Of a stretch of DNA of 64,000 nucleotides, positions 11,965-23,909 are shown piece after piece. A program made the translations under genes and the position numbers. Every line of letters starts with the position of its first letter. The first letter of the stretch is position 1. Below the pieces are notes generated by a model. The model was not told the DNA's origin. It searched no databases and was given only the letters and a program-made list of their open reading frames with translations. Where the stretch lies: contig JAHREC010000045.1 of NCBI GenBank assembly GCA_020081605.1, positions 124,001 to 188,000 of the forward strand. The letters are read 5' to 3'. The DNA is from Albifimbria verrucaria. Lineage: Eukaryota > Ascomycota > Sordariomycetes > Hypocreales > Stachybotryaceae.

Positions 11965-12875
11965 TCACGGTTTGATTTTGTTCTCAGACATATAGTGACC
12001 ATGTGTTTCGCTGCCGTGGTTGACAGCGGCATCGATAACAAGACGAGCTCCCATAGGAGAAGTGAAACCGATTTTCTTTCTAACGATATGTGCCATTTTC
12101 CCACTAATGATCGTGCGGGCTTCACGGGTGACCTCCGTATCATGCACAATCCCAGGAGTCACCATGTTGATGACAGCTAATGAGGAAGGCACATGAGGCG
12201 TTAGTTCTGCCACAAAAGCTGCATCAACAGCTTTGTAAAAAATGCCGGTCAATAGCATCCCAATTGTCCGATTTATCGAGTGATGCTATGAGAGGGTCGT
12301 TACGCTTCTCCATGAAGTTCGTCCAGGCAGCTGCATCTGAAGACACTATAGTGACTCGAGTGGGTACAATATATGATCTTTCTTTGATGACATCAAGAAG
12401 AAGTATGAGAAGGAGTGCAGTCGATACATAGTTTGCCTGCACGCTCTCATCATGTCCAGTTCGGGTGTTGAGAACCTGCTTAATAGGCATGATGGCGGCA
12501 TTAAGAATAAGAATATCAAGCCGTTTCAGAGATTTGGCGCGGTTAGCAAATGCTTCGATTGACTCGTATGATTGGAAATCCATAACCCAGATCTCAATTG
12601 TTGCGCGTTGGGTCCCGGGAGTTTTTGCAAGATCGGCAGCAGCAGCCTGGCCTTTGGCTTCATTGCGGACCCCGAGTATGAAGCCTACTGATTCCCAGTC
12701 TTAGGAGGTGTTGGCAGCATGCAAACCCAATGCCAACATTGGATCCTGTCACGATTGCTGTTTTTCCTTCCAGGTTTACATTGGTCACTTCGGGTGGAGC
12801 GAAAAATAGTTGGTGACGGAAGAAGTTCAATATTTGGCCCTCTTTTTGAGGCGAAACATCGAATCCTGTAGACAT
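11965..12875 (-). pseudogene. Short-chain dehydrogenase/reductase, frame broken in several places
   Basis: NAD(P)-dependent oxidoreductase of the SDR fold. The first part (12875-12700) has Gly-Lys-Thr-Ala-Ile-Val-Thr-Gly-Ser-Asn-Val-Gly-Ile-Gly, the TGxxxGIG cofactor motif. The frame then shifts near 12693. The next segment carries the Val-Arg-Asn-Glu-Ala cofactor-specificity loop and Leu-Ile-Leu-Asn-Ala-Ala, the NAG-type motif. A Thr-Ile-Val-Ser-Ser-Asp strand follows. Near 12245-12220, where the YxxxK catalytic region should be, the frame shifts twice more and Lys-Leu-Leu appears in a third frame. The C-terminal part (12220-11965) is open. At least three shifts, one needing an extra base or two missing ones, make decay more likely here than in the single-break genes. 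Confidence 0.7.
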
Positions 12876-13739
12876 GGCGAAGGTATATATTCTCTGAAAC
12901 TGGAGTGCAAACACGTTTCATTGAACCATTCATGGAGAGGGACTAACTTGAGGACCCAGTAAGTGAATCATTTAATCCAGAGTGACCAACTTCAGCCTCC
13001 AAGAGGGGAATTGTTGGGTGTGCCAATTCGTCCTCTGTTACACCACATACCGTCCGGTCCGGCTCTCTGAGCGTAGTTGGTTGGCATGTATCCACACCTA
13101 AACATGCCCGTAACCCCGTATGTCTTGCTGACATGTCGCACCCCTCAATGCTACCTACACTACCTGAGTGCGATGCATGAGCTTGTCAAAGTATTGCATG
13201 TAAATCCTGGTCCTGCAGGAGTCATCACAATTTCAACGCTATATTGCACACTAACGAGACCAGCAATTCATTGGTCGGTGATCAAGACTGGCTGACGCTC
13301 GATAGCACAGGATTTTTGTGAAAGGAAAATGCAAGAAACCAACTGCATAAGGCTACATGTCAATGGGCGGCATGCAACATCACAACAAGATTGAGAATAT
13401 TGATTACTCCTGGCTGAACACTTTTAAATGAAAGGAACACAGTGACTGATATTAAAATTGTTAGATGCTGGCAAGTGAGATTGTTGTTTTAGATCACAGA
13501 CACCTCTTTAAACCGCATTGGAAGGTCTCTTCCATCCTCTTTTAGATAACATGATATTCATTGCTGTGGTGATTCCATCAGTGATGATCGGAATAAGTCT
13601 TGAATCCGTACAGGACGCTTGTACAAGGGCACATGGGTCATATATTATCTATACAGTGCCGAACCGTTGTCAATGACAATTTGGAGGTTATATACGAGCC
13701 TAAACATCTCTTCCCTGAGATTTAGTCCCGCCCATACCA
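12876..13739. other. Intergenic
   Basis: No gene was recognised. It is moderately AT-rich towards 13400-13700. Confidence 0.35.
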
Positions 13740-14085
13740 ACATGAACAGGTCTAGAACCTGCATCTATGAGCCATTTTTCATCACACAGCCATGAGCTCC
13801 GGAGCATGTCTGATGTGATCCCAATATTTCGTGCCTATAATGTTCGCTGTACGAAGCGGTGGCCACTTGGTTACGCCAGGTACTTCAAGAATTTGCGCTG
13901 CGGGTGTTTTACTCGACATGTCCATGTTGAACAGACTCAATCTGTTAGAGGATGGTTCAGTCGTAAGCGTAGGTCCAGGGCAACGCTGGGATGCTGTAGC
14001 ATTTTACCTTCACCCTTATAAGTTGGCAATAGTAGGCGCGCGTGCTCCATTCGTTGGGTTGGGGCCTCCTTCTTGGTGGTAAGAT
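13740..14085 (+). pseudogene. BBE-like FAD-linked oxidoreductase fragment
   Basis: The segment from about 13838 reads Phe-Ala-Val-Arg-Ser-Gly-Gly-His, the cofactor-binding box of the FAD_binding_4 (berberine bridge enzyme-like) family. Downstream are Gly-Val-Leu-Leu-Asp-Met-Ser and Val-Ser-Val-Gly-Pro-Gly-Gln-Arg-Trp, both standard in this fold, then a Val-Gly-Ala-Arg strand. Stops flank the segment at both ends, and neither the rest of the FAD domain nor the BBE C-terminal domain follows. This is a relic of about 110 codons out of the usual 450-550. BBE-like enzymes commonly act in fungal secondary metabolism. Confidence 0.7.
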
Positions 14086-14493
14086 TTTGTTTGGAGAAAA
14101 GCTCTATGTAAACTGATCGGGTTCCAGGTGGCTATTCATACATTTCATCAGAATATGACTTAGGTGCAGGCATTGCTAAGAGCTTTGATGTATATTCAGC
14201 TTCAACTTTGTATTACATATGCTATGGAGACATCTCTACTATACTGATACCATGGATAGGTTGTTATAGCCAGCGGTAGTATTCTACTTGCAAATCGTGA
14301 GACTTACAATGACCTCTTTCAGGCTTTGAAGGGTGGTGGGCCTAACTTCGGTAATACTTTGTTTTAGATCAATTTAATATCGCCTTCAATAGTGTTGAGT
14401 TACGAAGTCAATAGCCTAGGACATAGTGACATGTAGGTAGTTTATTGGCAGTAAAATAGTCCTAACTATGAAGTATAATATAACACGAGTAAC
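14086..14493. other. Intergenic
   Basis: AT-rich, with no open frame worth reporting. It is downstream of both the BBE relic and the YcjY-like hydrolase. Confidence 0.35.
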
Positions 14494-15404
14494 TCAGAGT
14501 TGGCCAAAGAATGAGGTGAGCTTCTCAACAGCCTGACCTACATATTCAGGCTTATCATAGAGTGCGATATGGGTAGCGCCTTCAATAACAAGTAGTTCTT
14601 TTGGCCCATTAGATAGATCGTAGGCTTCGTCACTATAAATCTTGGTGTCCGCCTCGCTACCAGCAATCAGGAGCAACGGCTGTGTTAAAAGCGTCGGAAT
14701 GAGAGGAAAGGTCGAAAAGGCCAACATTTTGTCCATGCTAGTCATCAGAAAGCGACCCTCAGAATTAGGGTGCTGGCCGCGTGGTGTTCTGTAATAATCA
14801 TAGCCCTCTCGGAGCATGGTGGGTGTCTGGTCATTAATATCTTCCAGTCTTTCGGGAACGAAAGGAATGTAAACTGGGGTCGCGCCGTTGGCTTCCGCCG
14901 TTCTTTGCGACGCCGATGCCTCAAGCGACTTGATTTGCTCGGCAGGAGGGATGTGTTTCCCAAAGAACCTTCTGGCTGCTTCACCCATGGGTGTCGCGCT
15001 GATGCCAGCGACAGCTTTGAATCGGCGTTCGGTCTGGGCCACGGCAAGCGCATAGCCCCACCGGCACACACGCCGAAGACACCCAGACGTTCGTTATCGA
15101 CGAAGGACAGAGTAGTTAGAAAATCTGCTGCGCAACGAGCGTCTTCCACCCTGGCTGCGGGATCTTCCAGAAGACGCGGCTCTCCACCGCTCGCGCCTTG
15201 ATAGGAGGAGTCATAAACGAGGACCACAAAGCCATTTGCGGCAAGCCGCTGCGCATAAATGCCGATGGTCTGCTCTTTGACGCCGCCTGCGGGATGAATT
15301 CCCACGAGTGCAGGATATCTCTGCCCTTCCTCAAAATTACCAGGAAGGTGAAGATGTGCGGCGATCCGCACATCTCGATTTTTAAAGGTGATATCCTTGG
15401 CCAT
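14494..15404 (-). CDS. YcjY/DLH-like alpha/beta hydrolase (possible polyketide transferase type)
   Basis: Starts at ATG 15402-15404 and is about 300 residues long, without introns. The N-terminal half has the Gly-Ile-His-Pro-Ala-Gly-Gly oxyanion region (residues 35-41) and a Tyr-Asp-Ser-Ser-Tyr-Gln-Gly loop. The nucleophile elbow is Gly-Val-Cys-Ala-Gly-Gly at residues 111-116, so a Cys nucleophile as in dienelactone hydrolases. The C-terminal half has Leu-Ile-Ala-Gly-Ser-Glu-Ala-Asp and Gly-Ala-Thr-His, the acid and His of the triad. The break right after the elbow is one base short in the run at 15056-15059. The family is mostly bacterial; fungal members include acyl- or polyketide-transferase-like enzymes. 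The actual substrate is unknown. Confidence 0.8.
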
Positions 15405-16620
15405 GATATCTGGTGTGAGCTTTGTGAAGATTGTGGAAGAAGGTAGGTTAAAGAGTGACTTTAGTAATATAAAGCGTTGGGTTTAAATAAATCTCACAAC
15501 TGAAGCTAAAGAGGGAACGGAAGAAGGGGAAAGAAGAATACCGGTTAGTGGGATAGTCTGCATCAAAATGCAGTGGATGATGCCGATGGTGTGCCACAAG
15601 AGGAGCTGCTATAATAGTACAGGCGCAAGATCTAAGGTTTTTAGCTGATCATTTATTTCTCTTCTGGGTGTTTTACCCGTAGGATGTCTTGTTCTGTGAA
15701 GCATTAATTAAATTTTAGCTTGACGGTGATACCGGAAGTACACCGCCGTCATGAGATAGGAATTTAGCATAGTGTTCAATGTGCGATCATGCATTTGTAC
15801 GAATCATTCTGCCTCGTCACAACCGGCTGAGTGTTTGAAAGGGATGTGATCCGGAACACTAGCCATGTCAAGTTAGTGTGGCTGATCCTCAACAGTGGCC
15901 TTTAGCTTATGCGGTTCGCGCCTGGAGAGCCTCAATGTGTGCTTTACTACCGCGGTGGCCGAGCAGAGGCCGAGCGAAGGTTTGGGTGGGTAACTTGGGG
16001 CGTGGAGTGCAGAAGGAAGGATAATCAAAAAGCCATTTACAGAATAACTACCTAGGTAAGCCTTGAGTTGTATCCCATGTATAATTGTATGTAGATACTT
16101 CCCCGTACACAAGTCGTGATTAAAAGTCCTTGGACTTGGTCTCTTCTACACTTTCATAGAGGATCCACCGAGCATCAACGAGAGCCCTGCTTGAAGATTG
16201 AATCTCAGGCTTGTTCAATCAATACCTACGTCGTGTGCGCCAGGGCCTTTCGAAGTATCATATCACGACACACACTTTTGGTTATACTCTATAGATAACC
16301 GTCCCGCTGTTCCGGAAGCAGTTAAGTTGGGCTCATGACCGCAGACTTCCTTGTTGACATGACGGTGTTCGTTTGCGCCAAATGAATGAGGCTAGCGTTC
16401 CGGTGGTTCGGGTTTTAGGTTCAATCACGGGGTAGGAATCCCAAAATCCGTAAAGGCGTTGGAGTGGGCTTCGACAAGCATCTCCGCTTCTTGAAGAGAA
16501 GCTGCTGCTTAGGGGACACTCCGGATGGATTACTTTTTTGAACCTACAGCTACTTCTGAGCCTTACACTCGAGAAATAGGAGCCTGAACTACGCCATCTT
16601 CGCAAAGTATTTCATGCCCC
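15405..16620. other. Intergenic; divergent promoter of the hydrolase and the Zn2Cys6 regulator
   Basis: The hydrolase starts leftward from 15404 and the regulator rightward from 16621, so both promoters lie here. Short frames at 15873-16112 and 16333-16605 have no recognisable domain. No palindromic CGG operator was identified with confidence. Confidence 0.4.
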
Positions 16621-18087
16621 ATGGTCAATCGTGGTCGCCCCTCAAGGGATTGCTTACCCTGTAGAAAGAGGAAACTCAAGGTTAGTTATCCTAACGCCGA
16701 GTTCAATATGTGGCGGACCATCCTCGGTGTTAGTAGGATGCCCTACAATATGCTGAAATGAGATATTACAGTGTGACCTGAAGCAGGCGCAATGCGGCCA
16801 GTGCCGTAGGGCGCAAATTCAATGCCATGGGTACCGTGACGGTGTGGATTTATTCTTTCGAGATGAGACGGCAATTGCTGCAAGCAAAGTTGAAGCCCGG
16901 CAGACCAGCAGTCACCCACAAGCGGCCTCGTTACAATTAGATTGGCATGTCCGTTGTCGAGAAGCCTTCCTGTCCTTGTACATCACTAGATTCTCGCATA
17001 GCTGCACATCCCTGCCAAAGCTGTATGCGGAAGCCCTCAGTACGGGCCCTTTAGCCCGCAGCTGCGATGCTGTCAGCCTAGCTTTTGCAGCATTCGAGTT
17101 CAACAGCGACGAAGTACGAGAAATTGCAACCAAAAATATGTCTTGGCAGTTCAGAGCGTCTGTCGAGCATTGAAGGATGTGCAACTATCTTTGGGCGACG
17201 AAATCTTACAATCGGTCCTGCTCCTCGATTTGTATGAGAAAATGATGAATCGCGGCCCACCAAATCCTCAATCTTCATGGGTGAGTCACATTCGCGGGGC
17301 ATTGACACTGGTTGAGGCCCGAGGCAATATCGACTTGTCTAATGCTATCACACGTCAACTCGCGAGCCGTGTTATGATCGCGGCAACCATCAGCCAAGGC
17401 GCAACCCAACTACCAATCCCTGATGCCTTGGTGGCGTTGCGAATGAAGCTATACAGAGTACCTCTGGATATAGACTCCAACCTGATAGGATTGCTGTTGG
17501 ATCTGGTAAACTTGCGAGCCACCATCCGTAATGGTACCCAGGAACCTAATACCATTGCTCAAAGAGCAAGGGATCTGGACAACATAGTGGTCCGAATGGA
17601 GCAGAGACTACCTAGAGCTTGGGTTCCTTACAGCGTCCCCAACACAGATCTACACCCACGCGTCTACGGATCTGACTACGACATGTACCCAGACCATACC
17701 GCAGCTCAGGCCCAGAACATGCTCCGCCTACTTCGGTTGGAAACTCACCAGATCATTCGAAACCATGATAATGAAGCTTGGCATAATGCTTCTGAGAAAA
17801 TCAACACAATTGCGCGGAAAATCTGTGACTCGGTACCACAGTTTATACTACCAAATGCTTGGCCAGATGGCGGAGAGCACTTTTCGGCATTGCAGAGGTT
17901 ACGCTGCGTAGCGATGCTAACACCCCTGTACACGGCCGCTCAACTATCCACAGAGCAGCGAATGCAAGCTTGGGTGTGTGACTCCATGGAAAACATTGCC
18001 GAGCTGGGTAATTTAAAAATAGCGAGCGACGTGGCCAGCATTTTGAGATCAGGAGGGATGTGGAGCATTGGGTTATCTGCGCGATGA
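16621..18087 (+). CDS. Zn2Cys6 transcription factor (TF-1)
   Basis: DNA-binding regulator. Exon 1 (16621-16680) encodes the first zinc half (Cys11, Cys14). An intron at 16681-16771 splits the cluster, and exon 2 opens with Cys21, then Cys28, Cys31 and Cys38. The spacing is C-x2-C-x6-C-x6-C-x2-C-x6-C. A basic Arg-Lys-Arg-Lys-Leu-Lys stretch lies between the second and third Cys. The remaining 430 or so residues form a helical fungal-specific regulatory region of the DUF3468 kind, with conserved Ser-Leu-Gly-Asp-Glu and Leu-Leu-Leu-Tyr-Glu style helices. One base is missing in the A-run at 17132-17136. It sits among oxidoreductase genes and is a plausible local regulator, but nothing in the sequence proves its targets. 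Confidence 0.88.
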
Positions 18088-18668
18088 CTGGAAGTTATGC
18101 AATGACTGCATAAGCGAATTAAAAAATCTCAGTATTTGGGCAGATTGGAACATGCGAAGAGGATGGATAAAGGTGGGATGCTTTTTGTATTAGATTATTG
18201 CTTAGCCACGGGGAGTTGGCACGCCCTCGTTGTAGTTCCATATTTTAGCTAAGATAATCTTCCAGGCTCTCGAGGCAGTAAAATCGAATTGCATACCTGT
18301 CATCTACCCAGATCTTATATCGGCAATAATAATATGCATGATGCTGAAGATTTCAGACGGAATCAGGAAATTTGTAGACTAGGATCTGTGTGGTCAGTCA
18401 TAGTAAGACCAGGTTGCCTACGCACAAATTCGCACGTATTACCGCCATCTTACTTCGTAGAGCAACGCAATGCAGAATCTTCCTGTAAAAAGCGCAGGAA
18501 GCATGTGGTACTGGGGAAGAAAATGATTTTTGTTATGCTTGTCAACATAGCGACATGGCCAGGCCAAGTTTAAGGGTAGCTTTGAAAGTGGAAGATTGGT
18601 TACTATGCCAGGTTTCTGTAGCATTAACCGCGACTCGGGTATAAAGTCATTAAAGAGGATGCCCAATC
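18088..18668. other. Intergenic, convergent ends of TF-1 and the DJ-1 gene
   Basis: Two genes converge here. No open frame of interest was found. Confidence 0.4.
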
Positions 18669-19435
18669 CTAGTTGAGAAGCGCTTCTAGTAGCACCTGCC
18701 CTATTATACCCGCACTTGGAGGGTTCTGCCCGGTAATTAATCTTCCGTTATCGCCTCCCTTAACAACGTTAACTCCAAAGAGCTTATCAGCTTTACTGTA
18801 AAGCCCCCATGATTTCTAAGTTCATCCTCCAGAAGGAATGGCATAGCATCAGTAAACTTGTATGCATCTTCCTCGGCATTGGAGAAGCCCGTGATCTCTT
18901 TGCCCTGAACCAGATATGATCCGTCCGACAATTTCACATTGACTAGAGCGGCAGGGCCATGACAGACGGCGCTAACAACTTTGCTCGATTCCCAAAATTC
19001 ACGAATCAAATCATGTGATTTTGAGTCAACCGCAAGATCAAACATAGCTGGTAGTATATTTGGTTAGCCGGGGTATTTGAATGATAAAGTCTTCGTGGTG
19101 TATAAACTAACGTCCGTGACCGCCCACATAAAATACTCCCGCAAAGTCTGACGTGTTTCCAAGGAATGTCTCGAGCTTTTCGGTTTGCATCCATAAATGC
19201 TTCTTCGATTGTAAAAATTCTTGACATAGTGCATCTTCCTTTGCTTCCTGGACGGAATAAGGGTCGACTGGTGCCTCCCTCCTTTTGGAGATGCGATGGT
19301 AATGTCGACATGCGAGGAGAGAGCGTTATACGGATGAACGAACTCCGGTAAATACCACCCGGTCTTCATGTTATTCCGTGCGGGCAAAGTATCATGGGAA
19401 GTTAGGATAAAAAGAAGTTTTGTTCGAGAGGTCAT
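18669..19435 (-). CDS. DJ-1/PfpI family protein (glutamine amidotransferase-like)
   Basis: The start at 19435 gives a Leu-Leu-Phe-Ile-Leu-Thr-Ser strand. Exon 1 ends in a Gly-Gly-His-Gly motif near 19110, followed by an intron of about 60 bp. Exon 2 has Val-Val-Ser-Ala-Val-Cys-His-Gly-Pro-Ala around 18970, the nucleophile elbow whose Cys-His pair is diagnostic of the Hsp31/DJ-1/PfpI fold. Members act as glyoxalase III, chaperones or hydrolases. Two one-base breaks are seen, in the run at 19277-19279 and at 18800-18802. Beyond the second, the frame closes at TAG 18669-18671 with a normal family C-terminus. The length is about 235 residues, as expected. Confidence 0.85.
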
Positions 19436-19808
19436 CTTATTCAGAGACGAACGAGGTCCTTGAGTGATTAAGAGTTGTAGCGTATCGCCAAGTATGCGCT
19501 TGATATTTGGGTAATTGATGACCGGGGAGAAAGATTATGGATGAGTGCCTGGCATTTCCCCAGGATTTATAGCTGACTTCTCAAACCATGATAAAGGTTG
19601 TTCTAGGTGATCTACCAAAGACGCCTGCATACGAGCTGCAGTCACATTATAGCGTCGGCTTCTTCCGTGTTAATCATTTTGGTCAAACCCTGCTACACCC
19701 AACGCCTCATCCTAGGGTTATCTCCAAAGCTAGCCGCCTTACGAACCAACCTTTGTCCCTCCCCGTAGTAAGTCTGTCCGACTATTCCATTCGCCAGACC
19801 TAAAATGG

Positions 19809-20087
19809 CTAGCTGGCGATGAGAGATTTGATATTCCCACCCCAACATACGCGGCGAATGTCTTTTAAGCAAAGCTCAACCTGCTCAATAGATCTTGATT
19901 CAGTCCAGTATTGTAAGTCGCGCATTTTGGGACACCTCGTAAAAATAGGAGCGAGCAGGTCACATTGTTGGCATAAAAGCTTCCAGAAAGCCCGTTTGTC
20001 ATGATGTATTGATTCAATGCGAGCTGCGTCGATAATTCGATTTAATGCTTTCACTTCATAAGCATGCCGAAACAGTCCTCCATACAT
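19809..20087 (-). CDS. Hypothetical 92-residue open frame
   Basis: An unrecognised open frame, rich in Arg, Cys and Leu, ends close to the regulator/DJ-1 side. It lies 5 bp downstream of the EthD gene stop. It may be a remnant of a longer gene or a chance frame. No domain, signal peptide or membrane segment is visible. The rest of 19436-20092 holds nothing I can support. Confidence 0.25.
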   Translation of the reverse strand: MYGGLFRHAYEVKALNRIIDAARIESIHHDKRAFWKLLCQQCDLLAPIFTRCPKMRDLQYWTESRSIEQVELCLKDIRRVCWGGNIKSLIAS

Positions 20088-20092
20088 TCAAT

Positions 20093-20410
20093 TTAGGACA
20101 GAACACTACCAACTAGAAACATGGCGTCCTTGTTAGAAAAGTTTGCCACGTCGCCCATGATCTCTGCTGCTTCAGGGCTCGCAAAAGCAGCCTTCACCTG
20201 ATCCAAACTCTCCCAAGTCACCACCGAGCCAAAGGCATATACAGGAGGTGAGCCGTCAACCCCAGCTGAGAATTCTGTCACAGACCAGCCTTTCACACCA
20301 TATTTTGCCCAGAGACGCTGAATCCTGGGCATATGCTGGGTTGTATAGTATTGGATATCATATTTAGCATCAGTGTCGTTGGGGAAAAGGACAGTGATTG
20401 TAACCGTCAT
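20093..20410 (-). CDS. EthD-domain protein
   Basis: A single-exon protein of 105 residues from ATG 20408-20410; a longer upstream start is possible but has atypical composition. It begins with a Val-Thr-Ile-Thr-Val-Leu-Phe-Pro-Asn strand and continues with Tyr-Tyr-Thr-Thr-Gln-His-Met-Pro, the conserved His-containing helix start of the dimeric alpha-beta barrel EthD family. It ends with Asp-Ala-Met-Phe-Leu-Val-Gly. EthD proteins occur in many fungal aromatic polyketide clusters as small dehydratase or oxygenase-like partners. The frame is intact. Its neighbours are oxidoreductases, but there is no polyketide synthase in view. Confidence 0.82.
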   Translation of the reverse strand: MTVTITVLFPNDTDAKYDIQYYTTQHMPRIQRLWAKYGVKGWSVTEFSAGVDGSPPVYAFGSVVTWESLDQVKAAFASPEAAEIMGDVANFSNKDAMFLVGSVLS

Positions 20411-21412
20411 TTTTAAAAGAATGTGTTTATGTGTATGTGTGCGTTGACCCTTTTGTGACGGCACTTAACGTGTGGTATTTCTTGATATTAGGTGATGAGG
20501 TGGCATGAGTTGGATGGGAAGCGGGAAACTATATGCTTTAAATACTTTAGAAATTATGAAATAGATCTGGCTTGATATACAATATCACTAATAATTCTGA
20601 TTAGACTCTCCAGATATTTTCCGTCAATCATATCTGCCCTCCACTAATCATATGCGGACTAATTTCTGCACCCTGGTTTGGGCCTAAAATATACTAGAAA
20701 GCCAAGTCTGATAGTGATGAAGGGGAGGTGGTATACGTATTCCTGGGTGTAACTTGGAAGTTAGCTTGAATGATTCTCACTATAATATACCTTTAGACTA
20801 AAATGCATAGAGTAGCGTGAGGGGTCAGGAAGAAACCTGCTCTAATCGGGCTAGTGTTCCGGGCCATTGCATTGAGTATAGTAAGCCGCTGTTTAGACCA
20901 CCGATGTGGGTCTGTCAGTAGGTTAAGAGGTGTATGGGCCAGATGCAGTATACCTAATAACACGGAACAGGGTGGCATCAAGCTTTGCAGCCCGAATCTG
21001 GAGGCCGCTCCCAGGAGTTCCGACCACGCTGAATTGTGATGGCAGTTCCCATTCATGTGTGAGTGTGAATTGTCGATGCTTGCAGGGCGGCAGAAAACAG
21101 GTATCTGCTGCTACCCCGTCACCTCAGGTTGTTTTGTGTTTGTTTAGTATAGTCGAATCGTATGAGATCTTGTGGAAGATGAGTCACTTTGGTAATATCT
21201 TTATTTTTTTATATAGGGCATGGAGCCAGCATAGGATAATGTTAATTTATAATTTATCATTCTAAAAGAAGAGGAACCAGGCCTCTTGATTCAATTGATT
21301 TTTAAAGGAGATGTATTAAAACCTTTTTAGAATTCTAGTATCAGATGAACTATGAAGGAACCTAGAGGAGTGGTTCTTAAGCAGCTCTTCATATTATATC
21401 TATATAAACTAA
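20411..21412. other. Intergenic
   Basis: The promoter of the EthD gene lies at the left. The stretch is AT-rich at 20480-20700 and 21170-21400. Overlapping short frames at 20793-21265 show no domain. Confidence 0.4.
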
Positions 21413-23287
21413 TTACTTCAGTCTATATTCTTCTTTAATTAACGCAGCAGCTCTCTCAGCAAATGCATAGACTGTTGACTGCAAGTTAGCGGTACTGACA
21501 AGAGGAATCGCACTTGCATCTACAATACGCAAGTTCCCTACGCCATACACATGAAGTCTATCATTTACAACCCCGCCCTTCTCTTCAGGCAGCATAGAGC
21601 AAGTGCCTACCAGATGCCACATGGAAATTGCGCTCGTCTGGAGGAATTTCTTAGCCGTCGGGGTGTCCACGAGATCAGAAGCTGGATCTCGCCGTCGTAA
21701 TGGATGCTTGACCAGCTTGCTCAGTGGTGGTGAGGTAATTAGTGTCTCGATATACTTCATGTGCTGTGCCATTACCTCAATATCGAGAGGGTTGGAGAAA
21801 TAGTTAGGGTCAATAATCGGGTGAACTGCCACATCAGAAGATTGTATGTGGACACTTCCGCGCGAAAGAGGCTGCGCGAGCATAAGCCCAATTGAGAGAT
21901 ATTTTCCAGGTGCCTTTCCTGGTGTTAACTCAGAAGCTGGGTCAACGGGCAAAGTGTGTTGTGCTAAGATAGAGAGATATGCCCCGAAGGCTCTCTGTCT
22001 AGCAGAGTTTTCTCTGCAACTTTATGGTAGGCTTGTGCTCGAGATTGGGCAATGCCCTCCTCGGGAGGCGGATGGCTCTGCGCAAACAATTCTTTCAGCT
22101 TTCGTTGTTCTTCCTCTGAGGCGCAGTCCATGGCAGCTAGGTAGGCATAGGTGTTTACGCCAACAGAGGTAAGTAATCCAGTTCGTGTGTTTGTGTATTC
22201 TTCCATCGCTTAGGCGATAGCTTCTGGCTCCTGCCTCACCAAAGCATCAAGGGTAGCGAGATCGTCAATCGCCTCGTAGTCTATGCTGGCAAGCATATGG
22301 TCATGGAGATTCTCCCCAACACCAGGATTGTTCTGCACAACATTGATACCATAGCGGCTAAGCAATTCAAAGTCACCGATTCCTGACAGCTCCAGTATTT
22401 TAGGGAGTTTATCACACCAGCCGCAAGAATGACTTCTTTTTGCAGTGTACTTGTATAGTCTTGTTGTTTTGCGTATATTGTACACCAGCCGCACGTGTGT
22501 TTCCATCTTGACTATCGAAAAGAATTCTTGTCACAACTGCATTCGTTATGATTTGGAGGTTTTGTCGATGCTTAGATGGATGATAGTACTCTGAATAAGA
22601 GTTACTTCTCTCCTTTGTTACTGGATGGATACTGCTGAGGCAGCTGAATCCACCAGTTGAAGCGGAGAGAAAGGGATCTTTGGTCATATACTGCCCCCGT
22701 ATCTTGAACATCTCTGCCCACGCCTCCCGAATTGGATGAGACCAGTCTCCAGGGAAGGAGGTTTGTATTTGGCCGGCTGAAAAGCTACTTTCAGTCCAGC
22801 CTTCGATCCCTAGTTGTTTTTTCTTGGAGGAATCAACCAATGGGGATGTATAAGCCTTGGACATGTATGGCTCAAGCGTAGCCCAATTCCACCCGGGATT
22901 GCCCAGTGCTTCCCATGAATCTATCAGGCTCCTTGTGGGTGGCACAAAGACGTGGGCATTGATGCAGCTTGAACCGCCGAGCGTTTTGCCTTGAGGTAGC
23001 TTAATCGACCGTCCATTGAGGCACTTCTACTGTTTTGTCAACACCTCATGTTAATTTGACTTGCTAACAAAGCATACCTGTGGCTGGGTTTGAAAACTAT
23101 AATCAAGCTTGGAACCAAGCAAGACTGGATAGAACCCAGGTGTTTTGACTCGTGGATCATCACAGTGGTCAGCTCCCGCTTCTAGTACGAGAACGCGTTG
23201 CGTCGCATCTTCCGAGAGACGACTGGCTACCACCAGTCCGGCTGTGCCTCCTCCAACAATAACACAATCATATGAGGCGGAAGACAT
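21413..23287 (-). CDS. GMC-family FAD oxidoreductase (GMC-2), interrupted
   Basis: The start at 23287 leads to Val-Ile-Val-Gly-Gly-Gly-Thr-Ala-Gly-Leu and Val-Leu-Glu-Ala-Gly, the FAD ADP-binding region. An intron of about 60 bp follows, and exon 2 opens near 23027 before the signature Gly-Lys-Thr-Leu-Gly-Gly-Ser-Ser. The C-terminal segment (21952-21413) has Met-Trp-His-Leu-Val-Gly-Thr-Cys with the catalytic His, and a final Ala-Asn-Leu-Gln-Ser-Thr-Val-Tyr helix. Three one-base breaks are seen, in the runs at 22437-22441, 22403-22405 and 21982-21985. There is also an in-frame TAA at 22210-22212, which an undercalled run does not explain. The locus may be a recent pseudogene. It resembles choline dehydrogenase and aryl-alcohol oxidase relatives. 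Confidence 0.8.
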
Positions 23288-23909
23288 AATGGTAGAGGCT
23301 GCGTGTGCAGAACGTTTCTTGAATGGTGAGTTGAATGAGGAGACAGGAGGATAGCCGAAGGTTGAGAATGTGCCTTGAGGAAGTACGAGGTTCTATGAAC
23401 TGCGAGGGACTACTCAGAGGAAAAATAAGAAAAGAAATGTAAGCAAGCTGATGTAACCGCGTCAGCATTTCGGGTGTGTTCGCAATGTGTTACAATCCAC
23501 ATGTTCTGATGTAGGTTGCAATGGGGATTTTGGGGGCCAACATCTTATGCAATGGCATATCGAAAAGGGAAAATGCCTCGTTATATGTAGTTACTTATCT
23601 TAAATGGAAGGCCTGAAGCCGCGTAATGCAGTGTGAATTGTTTCTCGAACCAACACAGTAGGCAGTGTAGATACGAATACGAAAAGAGGTTGTAGTCTGC
23701 GCACATCCTACTTGTCGGTCAGGGTTAGGGTTAATATACGCCATGTTTAGACAACACATCGTCCCATAGCATACCGAGGAGAATGTTTTGCCTGGAAATA
23801 TCGTTTTTATAAGGATGCGGTCGGAAATTTCCACAAAGTATTTGCTACAGCCCAGAATAGTTGTACCGCAACGATCAACTTTGCGGTAGAAGTCAATACG
23901 TGCTACTCT
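23288..23909. other. Intergenic
   Basis: The promoter side of GMC-2. A 79-codon frame at 23834-23595 has no recognisable domain. Nothing else is seen. Confidence 0.35.
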
